From UBA1731 sp964567665 (GTDB taxonomy: Bacteria > Verrucomicrobiota > Kiritimatiellia > RFP12 > UBA1067), in NCBI GenBank assembly GCA_964567665.1, contig CAZMNN010000015.1, positions 1 through 52,440 of the forward strand: a DNA stretch of 52,440 nt. The letters run 5' to 3'. A program made the position numbers and the translations under genes. Positions within the stretch are counted from its first letter, which is position 1. The number at the start of each line of letters is the position of its first letter. Below the pieces are notes generated by a model, which saw only the letters and a program-made list of their open reading frames with translations, ran no database searches and was not told the DNA's origin. Positions 1 to 7,531 of this stretch are shown here, piece after piece.

Positions 1-172
1 TTCCGGAACGCGCCAGACCCCCGAAAACAAAGGGCGCGACGCGACGGAAGTTAGATGCGGCAAACTGAACGGCACGCGCGGCACGCCGCTCACCGCGATG
101 ACTGGCCGATTTTTGGCCCTTGAACCGCTTCACTTGGCGGCCAAATCCCAGCATCTTCCTCAAACGCCGCAT
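1..172 (-). CDS. hypothetical protein, 3' end outside window
   Basis: Open reading frame of 57 codons running off the window edge, so only the N-terminus is visible. It starts MRRLRKMLGFGRQVKRFKG and continues as a very basic, then more hydrophobic stretch (near FRRVAPFVFGGLARSG). An AAAAGGAG Shine-Dalgarno lies about 9 nt upstream of the ATG at 172, and an in-frame stop lies further upstream. It is divergent from the beta-helix gene at 381. I do not recognise the family. The start site supports a real gene, but the visible part is short and it could be a chance frame in GC-rich DNA. Confidence 0.4.
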   Translation of the reverse strand, partial: MRRLRKMLGFGRQVKRFKGQKSASHRGERRAARAVQFAASNFRRVAPFVFGGLARSG

Positions 173-284
173 CCAGTGGCGCTCCTTTTGCCGCGCAGCG
201 CCGCCTACCCGCCGGTTCTGCGCACCAAATGCCGACGGTCAGGCGTTCGCGCAATACGCATATGGCATAAAACCATCCGATATG

Positions 285-293
285 TGCTATAAT
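285..293 (+). promoter_or_regulatory. extended -10 promoter (TGCTATAAT)
   Basis: A perfect TGn-TATAAT box upstream of the GH141-like gene. Transcription should begin near 300, giving a leader of about 50-80 nt with usable Shine-Dalgarno sites, unlike the leaderless units elsewhere. No convincing -35 hexamer. Confidence 0.7.
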
Positions 294-380
294 CTCCGCA
301 AGAAAGATGACAACTGTTCTCAGCATACATTAAAAGGAATCAGCATCATGACCTCTTCAACGCCAAACAGGAGAAACATC

Positions 381-2411
381 ATGTCCCCTTCTTCCAAGAT
401 GATTGCGTATCTTTCGCTTACGCTTGCGGTCACATCGGCATTTGCTGGCGGCACAACCATAAACGTATCGCCAAACGGCATTTCGCCAGCGCAGGCCCTT
501 GAAAGCCTACGCGGCAAGGGCGGTGGCACCATTTGCGTGGCAAAAGGTCTGTACAGCCTCGAAGCGCCGCTCGTCCACACCAAGGAACACTCCAACATCA
601 AATGGATCGGCGAGGACGGCGCGGTTCTCTCCGGCGGGATGAAGGTCGATGGGTGGCGCGATGCAGGGGACGGCACTTGGTCGGCTCCTTTTGACGGCTA
701 TGTCGAGGAGTTGTGGGTGAACGGACGACGCGCCGACTGCTCGCGTCTGCCCAAATCAGGTAAAGGTGTGGACAGCTACCTGAAAATCGCCGACGCCTCC
801 TGCGAACCGGCCGCAGACGGAAAATCGGGATTCGTCCTTACGGTGAAGTTCAGCGATCCGGCGGCAAGTGCAGTTGTCGGCGGCAAGGACATATGGATGT
901 CCGCCGTCCACAAATGGACTTTCTTCAGAATTCGCGTCTCTGAAGCGAAGCGGGGAGCGGATGGTTCTGTCATCGTCGTGGCGCACCCGCCGTTCAAGTG
1001 GTCGTACAAATGGACGCCAGAGACGGCGCTGCTGTTCTTCGAGAACGTCGGCGCAAACTCGCTCGCGGAAGGTGAATGGTTCTGCGACTCCGCCAAAAAG
1101 GAGCTGAGGTACAGGCCGCGCAACGGCGAGACGATTGACGGCGTCTCAATCGTCGTGCCGCGTCCGGGGATGGATAGGTTGGTGGTGTTTGCGGGCAATC
1201 CGGCGAAGGGCGAGTACGTAGACAACGTCTCGTTCAGCAACATCAGCCTTGAACACACGGCGCCATCCTCCGTAAAGGGATTCACCGCCATCCGGCCGCA
1301 TCAGGCGGCAAGCCGATCCGACGGCGCAGTCTCCGGATTGGGTGTGCGCAATGCCGCTTTCAGCCGGTGCAGGATCGCGCATACCGGCAACTATGCGGTG
1401 AGGCTGACGGATGGATGCGTATCGAACAGGTTCACCGACTGCACGATGGAGGATCTCGGTGCAGGCGGTCTGTGGATCGGCGCATCAAAGTCGAAACTGC
1501 CGCCCGCCAAGGCAAACAACCGCTGGGATGTCGCTCCGTATGGACGACGCATAATCAAGGAGATGCTTCCGGAATCGACGGCGTTCAACGTCATTGAGGA
1601 TTGCACCATCCGCAACGGGGGACGGTTCAATCCGGAAGGAACCGGCATCGTCCTCACCCATGCATCCGACACCCGTGTGCTGCACTGCGACATCTACGAC
1701 CTCTACTACTCCGGGGTGAGCGTCGGATGGGTGTGGGGATTCTTCGGATCCGTGGCGCAGCGCAACGAAATTGCGTTCAACAGGATATACGACCTCGGCA
1801 AGGGCATCATGAGCGACATGGGCGGCGTGTACACGCTCGGAACGTCATTCGGAACGCACGTTCACGACAATGTGATCCACGACGTGAACTCCTACTCGTA
1901 CGGCGGATGGGGACTGTACAACGATGAAGGCTCGGAGGGCGTGGTCATGGAGCGAAACCTCGTCTACAACACGACGGACGGATCATACCACCAGCACTTC
2001 GGAGCCAACAACCTCATTAGGAACAACATCTTCGCATGGAACAGAATGACCGGCGCAGTGCGCACGCAGCGCGATGTCGTATTCAAGGTTCCATGCTCTA
2101 CGGAACTCGTGAACAACATAATCCTCGTTGACGGAACTCCTCTCACGACCAAAGGCGTACAGCGTGTTGGCGGCGTATGGGCGGGAAACCTGTGGTACGA
2201 CGTCTCCGGGAAGCAGCCGGACTTCGGTGTCGGAGGCTGGAACGAATGGCGGGATAGCGGACGCGAAGTGCTTGGCGGATACGCCGATCCTCTTTTCGTC
2301 GATGCAAAGAAACTCGACTTCCGCCTCAGGAAGGAATCTCCTGCGTTTCGCCTCGGATTCAAGGAATGGAACTTCTCTGCCGCCGGACGGCGCACGGCCG
2401 CGCAAAATTAA
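381..2411 (+). CDS. secreted right-handed beta-helix enzyme, GH141-like
   Basis: Exported protein of about 676 aa. The start at 381 has AGGAG 7 nt upstream and gives a classic signal peptide (MSPSSKMIAYLSLTLAVTSAFA). An in-frame ATG at 348 with a weaker AAAGGA site would add 11 residues. After the signal comes a pectate-lyase-like N-terminus (INVSPNG..., GGGTICVAKGLYSL), an inserted beta-sandwich-like segment with WRDAGDGTW and ELWVNGRRADCSRLP, then a long parallel beta-helix with NVIEDCTIRNGG, MGGVYTLG, GGWGLYNDEGS and FHQH-like YHQHFG/NLIRNNIFAW motifs. This layout matches GH141 (fucosidase/xylanase type), known in plant-glycan utilisation. The substrate is not provable from sequence. The gene ends at a strong terminator shared with fusA. 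Confidence 0.75.
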   Translation: MSPSSKMIAYLSLTLAVTSAFAGGTTINVSPNGISPAQALESLRGKGGGTICVAKGLYSLEAPLVHTKEHSNIKWIGEDGAVLSGGMKVDGWRDAGDGTWSAPFDGYVEELWVNGRRADCSRLPKSGKGVDSYLKIADASCEPAADGKSGFVLTVKFSDPAASAVVGGKDIWMSAVHKWTFFRIRVSEAKRGADGSVIVVAHPPFKWSYKWTPETALLFFENVGANSLAEGEWFCDSAKKELRYRPRNGETIDGVSIVVPRPGMDRLVVFAGNPAKGEYVDNVSFSNISLEHTAPSSVKGFTAIRPHQAASRSDGAVSGLGVRNAAFSRCRIAHTGNYAVRLTDGCVSNRFTDCTMEDLGAGGLWIGASKSKLPPAKANNRWDVAPYGRRIIKEMLPESTAFNVIEDCTIRNGGRFNPEGTGIVLTHASDTRVLHCDIYDLYYSGVSVGWVWGFFGSVAQRNEIAFNRIYDLGKGIMSDMGGVYTLGTSFGTHVHDNVIHDVNSYSYGGWGLYNDEGSEGVVMERNLVYNTTDGSYHQHFGANNLIRNNIFAWNRMTGAVRTQRDVVFKVPCSTELVNNIILVDGTPLTTKGVQRVGGVWAGNLWYDVSGKQPDFGVGGWNEWRDSGREVLGGYADPLFVDAKKLDFRLRKESPAFRLGFKEWNFSAAGRRTAAQN

Positions 2412-2445
2412 GCGAAAAGGTCTCGCACCGCTTCGCTGAAAAATA

Positions 2446-2484
2446 CAAACTCCGTTCGCACCTGGTACGAACGGAGTTTGTTTT
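2446..2484. terminator. bidirectional intrinsic terminator
   Basis: Perfect 13-bp inverted repeat (CAAACTCCGTTCG / CGAACGGAGTTTG) around a 9-nt loop, followed by TTTT on the plus strand and by a T-rich run (TATTTTTC) on the minus strand. It lies between the convergent beta-helix gene and fusA and can end both transcripts. Confidence 0.9.
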
Positions 2485-2523
2485 GCACCCGCCTTGACGG
2501 CGGTCTGCGGTGATCATCTGCCT

Positions 2524-4599
2524 TCAGAGCGAGAGGAGATGTTCGTGGACGCTTTTCGGGACAAGCGCGAAATCGCTCGGCTCCATCGAGTAGGAGGCGC
2601 GTCCCTTCGTAAGCGAACGTACGGCTGTGGCATAGCCGAACATCTGCGCCATAGGCACACGGGCGTGGACAATCTGCATATCGTCGCGCTGCGTCATGTC
2701 CAGCACCGTGCCGCGCCTCATGTTCAGGTCGCCCAGCACTTCGCCGACGGACTCCGGCGGTGTGGTGATCTCAAGCTTCATGATCGGCTCAAGGAACTCA
2801 GGCCCGGCGGCCAAAGCCGCCTCACGGAATCCCATTACAGCGGCGCCGCGAAGCGCGATTTCATCCGAAGTCTCCGGATCTACCATTTCAATGCCGGATA
2901 TGGAGGCCTCCATGTCCGTCATCGGATAGCGGGCGAGGACGCCCGTCATGATGCCGTCAAGAAGCCCCTGCTCCAAAGTCTCCGCAAGACGCTGATCAGG
3001 AAGCGAATTCTTCACGTCGCGGGCGACGGACACTTTCCGTCCGGCACCGCGCTCAAGCGGCTTTATCTCCACCGTGAGAGTGACGGCGTGGCGTTTGCCG
3101 CCGATCTCCCGGTCGAACGTGAACGGCTTCGCCGCCTGCCGCGTCACCGTCTCCGCGTATGAAACCATCGGCTTGCCGACGTTCGCAGCCACCTTGAATT
3201 CACGCTTGAGCCTGTCCACAAGAATCTCAAGGTGAAGCTCTCCCATGCCGGAAAGGATTGTCTGCCCCGTCTCTTCGTCCTCGCGGAACTGGCAGGTCGG
3301 GTCTTCGGCGGCAAGAGCCTTCATGGAATCCACAAGCTTGTCCTTGTCGGCTCCGGACTTCGGCTCGATTGCGAGGAACATCACCGGCTGAGGCGCCGTT
3401 ATCCGCTCCAGATAGCACGGCTTCATCTCTGCACAGAGAGTATCTCCCGTCGTCGCCTCCTTCAGCCCCACGAGCGCACCGATGTCGCCGGACGAAAGCT
3501 GATCCACCTCTATCTGGTCATCCGCGAAAAGGCGGACGATCTTCATGACGCGCTCGCGCTTGCGTGTGCGCGGATTGAACACGTTTGCGCCCTTCTTCAG
3601 CACACCGCCGTAGACGCGCACGAAGAAAAGACGCCCGACGAACGGATCCGTCGCGATCTTGAACACAAGAGACGTCAGCAGTTCGCCGTCCTTCTGCTGC
3701 CGCGTCACCGGCTCTCCGCTCTTCAGGTCTGTTGCGACAACAGGCGGCCTGTCCTTGGGGCTCGGCAGATACCACACCACCGCATCAAGGAGCGGCTGCA
3801 CACCCTTGTCTCGCAGTGACGTGCCGCACAGCACCGGCACCATTCTGTTCGCCACGACAAGCCTGCGGATTGCCCCCTTCAGCTCTTCGGCGGTGAGATC
3901 GCCGTTCTCAAGGTACGCCTCCATCACGCCATCGTCAAGATCTGCGACCTTTTCGCACAGCTCGGCCCTGGCAAGCTCAGCATCGTCCTTCATGTCCGCA
4001 GGCACGTCACCGATCGTGAACTGCTTGCCGTCGCTCTTCTCGTCGTAGACGATGCCCTTCATCTCTATGAGATCCACCACGCCGGAGAAGCCCTCCTCCC
4101 GGCCTATCGGAAGTTCAAGCGGGACGGCGTTTGCCCTGAGCTTGTCGCGCAGTTCGTCCACCACGCGCATGAAATTTGCGCCCATCCGATCCATCTTGTT
4201 GACGAACGCGATGCGCGGCACAGAATAGTGGTCGGCCTGCCGCCACACGGTCTCGGACTGCGGCTGCACGCCGCCGACTGCGCAGAATACGCATACGGCG
4301 CCGTCAAGCACACGAAGAGAACGTTCGACCTCCATCGTGAAGTCCACGTGTCCCGGAGTGTCGATGATGTTGATGGAATGCCCCTTCCATTCGCAGGATA
4401 TGGCGGCGGACTGGATCGTTATGCCGCGCTCGCGCTCCTGCACCATGAAGTCGGTGGTCGTGTTTCCGTCATGCACGTCACCGTGCTTGTGTATCTTGCC
4501 TGTGTAGAAGAGGATGCGCTCGGTCGTTGTGGTTTTTCCCGCATCTATGTGCGCCACAATGCCGATGTTCCTGACGTTGGACAATGATGATTCTTCCAT
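2524..4599 (-). CDS. fusA: translation elongation factor G
   Basis: 691-aa EF-G, the ribosomal translocase GTPase. All G motifs are present: AHIDAGKTT near residue 14-22, RERGITI (switch I), DTPGHVDF and NKMDR, followed by domain II, the III-V region with GMGELHLE, and the C-terminal domain ending with YSMEPSDFALVP. Length is normal for bacterial EF-G. The ATG at 4599 is chosen because the family starts just ahead of NVRNIGIVAHIDAGK. This ATG sits only 10 nt past a TGGTATAAT box with no Shine-Dalgarno, so the transcript should be leaderless or nearly so. It stands alone, not in a str operon with rpsL/rpsG/tuf, and ends at the bidirectional terminator. Confidence 0.96.
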   Translation of the reverse strand: MEESSLSNVRNIGIVAHIDAGKTTTTERILFYTGKIHKHGDVHDGNTTTDFMVQERERGITIQSAAISCEWKGHSINIIDTPGHVDFTMEVERSLRVLDGAVCVFCAVGGVQPQSETVWRQADHYSVPRIAFVNKMDRMGANFMRVVDELRDKLRANAVPLELPIGREEGFSGVVDLIEMKGIVYDEKSDGKQFTIGDVPADMKDDAELARAELCEKVADLDDGVMEAYLENGDLTAEELKGAIRRLVVANRMVPVLCGTSLRDKGVQPLLDAVVWYLPSPKDRPPVVATDLKSGEPVTRQQKDGELLTSLVFKIATDPFVGRLFFVRVYGGVLKKGANVFNPRTRKRERVMKIVRLFADDQIEVDQLSSGDIGALVGLKEATTGDTLCAEMKPCYLERITAPQPVMFLAIEPKSGADKDKLVDSMKALAAEDPTCQFREDEETGQTILSGMGELHLEILVDRLKREFKVAANVGKPMVSYAETVTRQAAKPFTFDREIGGKRHAVTLTVEIKPLERGAGRKVSVARDVKNSLPDQRLAETLEQGLLDGIMTGVLARYPMTDMEASISGIEMVDPETSDEIALRGAAVMGFREAALAAGPEFLEPIMKLEITTPPESVGEVLGDLNMRRGTVLDMTQRDDMQIVHARVPMAQMFGYATAVRSLTKGRASYSMEPSDFALVPKSVHEHLLSL

Positions 4600-4609
4600 G
4601 GTGCGGCGT

Positions 4610-4618
4610 ATTATACCA
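4610..4618 (-). promoter_or_regulatory. extended -10 promoter of fusA (TGGTATAAT)
   Basis: TGG-TATAAT on the minus strand, 10 nt from the fusA ATG. Expected transcription start is around 4602-4603, leaving a leader of about 3-5 nt. No recognisable TTGACA at 16-18 nt spacing. Confidence 0.8.
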
Positions 4619-4700
4619 AAACATGAAACCACGAATCGCAAACCAATGCAAAACGACGACCGCGACGAAATCCGGCGCCACCGCCGACCATAAAAAGGAA

Positions 4701-4774
4701 TGGAGCGGGCGATGGGAATCGAACCCACGTAAGAAGCTTGGGAAGCTCCTATTCTGCCATTGAATTACGCCCGC
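4701..4774 (-). tRNA. tRNA-Gly (CCC)
   Basis: 74-nt cloverleaf with encoded CCA (complement at 4701-4703). Acceptor GCGGGCG pairs with CGCCCGC. The anticodon arm GGAGC-TTCCCAA-GCTTC presents CCC. The T-arm contains GGTTCGATTCC. It lies 4 nt downstream of tRNA-Ser, so both are probably cut from one transcript. Confidence 0.95.
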
Positions 4775-4778
4775 CTCC

Positions 4779-4868
4779 TGGCGGAGAGGGAGGGATTCGA
4801 ACCCCCGATACCCGTAGGTATGCATGATTTCGAGTCATGTGCATTCAACCAGGCTCTGCCACCTCTCC
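4779..4868 (-). tRNA. tRNA-Ser (CGA)
   Basis: 90-nt class II tRNA with encoded CCA (complement at 4779-4781). Acceptor GGAGAGG pairs with CCTCTCC. The anticodon loop CTCGAAA presents CGA, reading UCG. A long variable arm (CATACC TACGGGTATCGG region) is typical of serine tRNAs. Discriminator base G. Confidence 0.95.
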
Positions 4869-5024
4869 GGCTCAAAAAACGAGGACATAGGATATCACAT
4901 CACGCCATTCGCGTCAAGCGGAAACCCGACAGCTCCTGCGGAAAATGCAAGATCAAATGAGCCGCCCCGGACAGGCGGTCACAAATGGCGGCAACAAGCG
5001 GCGAATGCGGAGGAAAGCCACCAT
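4869..5024. other. intergenic region between GH78 gene and tRNAs
   Basis: No gene is seen. On the minus strand it holds a weak CCGCC/GGCGG hairpin (4962-4978) and the candidate tRNA promoter. The operon upstream probably ends here or at the hairpin inside the last GH78 codons. Confidence 0.5.
4889..4897 (-). promoter_or_regulatory. possible tRNA promoter (TGATATCCT)
   Basis: TGn followed by TATCCT, a degenerate match to the extended -10 used throughout the window, placed about 20 nt upstream of the tRNA-Ser 5' end. Suggestive only. Confidence 0.35.
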
Positions 5025-7511
5025 TCATGGAACGCGAATCGCGTTCGCGCCCGCCCGAATGGGCGTACACGCTCCCTTCCAGACGAAATCGCCGCCCAGC
5101 CCCTCCGGCAACGTGACTGTGCCGACAGCCGCTCCGTCCACGAACTTCAGGTCAACGGAAATGTCGCCTTTCGGCGAAGGCATCGTCGCACGGACGAATT
5201 TTAGCGGCCCTGGCTGCGGCGCGACACGCACTCGCGCAAATCCGTCCGCATCCGGACGAATCCCCGCGACGCCCGTCTGCAGATGGTAGAGCGGATGAGC
5301 ACCCCACGCATGGCAATCGCTGCGGCCTCGCAGACCCGGCGCCTCCGGCGGCGTCCGAAGTCCATCCCGCACGAAGCCGCGCCAAAGATCAAGCCGTTTG
5401 AAGAAGAGGTCGGCACGGCCAAACTTGAAATACGTCTCGAACAGGTAATGCGAGAAGTAGACTGTCGCCGGCGCCAAATCCGTCGCCTCGACCAGCCCCG
5501 CGAATGCACGAGCCGCACGATCGGGCGGCAGAGCATCGGCGAGAAGCGCGAGACACTGCGCATGTTCTGAGAATCGATCTTTCGTGCGCGTGTCGGCGAC
5601 AAGCCCGCGCTCATCGTCCCAAAACGCAGCGACAACCGCCCGCGCCACGGCATCCGCCTTCGTCTGCCAATAGTCGCCCATCGCGGCGTCGCCACACGCA
5701 CGTTCGGCATACGCGGCCTGACGAAGCGCAAAAACGTACAGGAGGTTATTGACCGCCGAACATCCGCGCTCGCCGTCCGGCGCGATGCCGAACCATCCCC
5801 ACGGCTCGCTCCAGTCCGCGAAGCTCCAGCCCGGCAGATCGGCGAGAAGTCCGTCCGCCGCACGGTAGGTGTCTATCTGCGAGAGCGTCTGGCGCAGACC
5901 CGGAATGCGCTGACGCAGAAATTCGTTCGCCCCGTGCCAACGCGCATAGTCGCCGAGCATCAGCGTCCAGCACAGCGAGAAGGTCGTAGAATCCTGCTCG
6001 TGGACAGAAGGGAAGTTCATGCGGATGAACCCGTTTCCGCGCCGCGAGGCGTCAAAGATGCCGATGCCGTAGCGCAGGAGACGGTCATCGCCGGAAAGCG
6101 TATTGAGAATCAGCATCTCCACGCGTGTGTCGCCAGGGTACATCTGCTGTTCGAAATACGGACAGTCCATGAACATCTCATGTGCGCAGTTCTCCATGCC
6201 GCGCACCGCAATCCGGCAGATGCCGTCGATGGACGCATCATCGCAGGCGAAGGAAGAGCGCACGGCAAGCGGGTAGCGCGTCTCGACAAGCCCTATCCGC
6301 GTGAGCGCCAACGGCGCATCACCCGTGCGGATCGCAATCTCAATCCAGCGGCCGCACTTCCACCACGGCGTCGTGAACGACGCGGTCGCACGTCCGTCCG
6401 GACGGAACGTGTCGTGCATCGCTCGCAGGACGCGCTTGCCGACAAACTCGTTGCGGTTGCCCTTGTGCAGGTAGAGTTCGCCCGTCCGTCCGGTTTCGGC
6501 AAACGGCGCATAGAGCGACTCGGCCCAGCGCCAGCGAATCTGCGCACCCGCGCCGCCGGACGTGCCAAGATCCGGGAACGCGCAATAGTAGTCGTCAAGA
6601 TCCCAAAGGAAACGGACGGACGTGCGGGCCGGAATCTCTACCCGTTCGCCGGACGTGAGAAGTCGATTGAACCGCTCGGTCCAGGCGTTCGCCGCATCCG
6701 ACGCCGCATAGACGGCGTTCGTCTCGTCGAAAAGCGGCTGTGCGGCGCGAATGCGCCCCGGCCGACACGGACGCTCGATCTCGTCCATCCGCTCCGTCGG
6801 GAAAAGCGCCCAGCCCTTTGAACTGGTGCCGTAGCGGTTCGCCGTGATCGGGGCGCGTACGATGACCGTCGGCTGCCATGCGAGGTCGCGCCAGTCGAGA
6901 AAGCCCGTGCCCTGCACAATGTTCTCCCCTCCCGTCATCGTGTCCGGATCGGTCGCGCCGCCATACGACTGGCACGGCACACGAGCCGCCCGCCAATCCG
7001 CCCGTCCCGTCGTCAGCTGCGCATCGTACGCGCCCTCTGCCTTGAGGACGAAGCCGCCGTGTCCGCTCGTCAGGATCGATGGCGGGCCATTCTTTCCAAG
7101 ATGGAAGACAACGGCCTCCAGTTCGTGCGTACCCGCCGTCAACCCCTCGACCGAATAGCTCTGGTAATACCAGCGTTCGACAAAGCCCTTGTGCGGACCG
7201 CGTGAAATGACACGTCCGTCCAACAGCAGAACATAGCGCGGATCGGCCGAAACGTCAAAGACGAGCGGTGAGCCGTCCGAAACAAACGTCCGCCGGAAGC
7301 GGACGACCGGAAAGGCGTTCCCGCCGTTGAAATCCGCCCCGTCCATCCATATCCAGGCCGCCGCATCGATCGGTTGAAGCGGACGCAGATTGACGTCGCC
7401 GCGCGTAAAGCGCTCCTCACGGAAAATCTGCCGGGCCTCAAATGCCCAGGCCGAACGTGCGACGCAAAACGCCGCCACGGCCAGCATCGCAAAGAATCGA
7501 ATCGTCATCAT
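5025..7511 (-). CDS. secreted GH78-type alpha-L-rhamnosidase
   Basis: 828-aa exported glycosidase, last gene of the isomerase-led operon. Signal peptide MMTIRFFAMLAVAAFCVARSAWA. N-terminal beta-sandwich domains with PLQPIDAAAWIWMDG and RYVLLLDGRVISRGP are followed by an (alpha/alpha)6 barrel. The GH78 signature region around residues 445-457 reads MDCPYFEQQMYPGDTR rather than the textbook DCPxRDERxGWxGD, a variant that keeps an acidic residue and the GD pair. GH78 enzymes release terminal L-rhamnose from pectin and glycosides. The start at 7511 follows AAGGTGA, and a GTG at 7535 overlapping the upstream stop is the alternative. The gap to the upstream gene is 20 nt. The activity assignment is moderately sure, the substrate unknown. 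Confidence 0.8.
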   Translation of the reverse strand: MMTIRFFAMLAVAAFCVARSAWAFEARQIFREERFTRGDVNLRPLQPIDAAAWIWMDGADFNGGNAFPVVRFRRTFVSDGSPLVFDVSADPRYVLLLDGRVISRGPHKGFVERWYYQSYSVEGLTAGTHELEAVVFHLGKNGPPSILTSGHGGFVLKAEGAYDAQLTTGRADWRAARVPCQSYGGATDPDTMTGGENIVQGTGFLDWRDLAWQPTVIVRAPITANRYGTSSKGWALFPTERMDEIERPCRPGRIRAAQPLFDETNAVYAASDAANAWTERFNRLLTSGERVEIPARTSVRFLWDLDDYYCAFPDLGTSGGAGAQIRWRWAESLYAPFAETGRTGELYLHKGNRNEFVGKRVLRAMHDTFRPDGRATASFTTPWWKCGRWIEIAIRTGDAPLALTRIGLVETRYPLAVRSSFACDDASIDGICRIAVRGMENCAHEMFMDCPYFEQQMYPGDTRVEMLILNTLSGDDRLLRYGIGIFDASRRGNGFIRMNFPSVHEQDSTTFSLCWTLMLGDYARWHGANEFLRQRIPGLRQTLSQIDTYRAADGLLADLPGWSFADWSEPWGWFGIAPDGERGCSAVNNLLYVFALRQAAYAERACGDAAMGDYWQTKADAVARAVVAAFWDDERGLVADTRTKDRFSEHAQCLALLADALPPDRAARAFAGLVEATDLAPATVYFSHYLFETYFKFGRADLFFKRLDLWRGFVRDGLRTPPEAPGLRGRSDCHAWGAHPLYHLQTGVAGIRPDADGFARVRVAPQPGPLKFVRATMPSPKGDISVDLKFVDGAAVGTVTLPEGLGGDFVWKGACTPIRAGANAIRVP
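5030..5046 (-). terminator. hairpin inside the last codons of the GH78 gene
   Basis: Perfect 7-bp stem GAACGCG/CGCGTTC with a 3-nt loop, encoding the final residues just before the stop codon. No strong U-run follows. A possible operon-end structure. Confidence 0.35.
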
Positions 7512-7531
7512 ATTCACTTCACCTTGAATCC

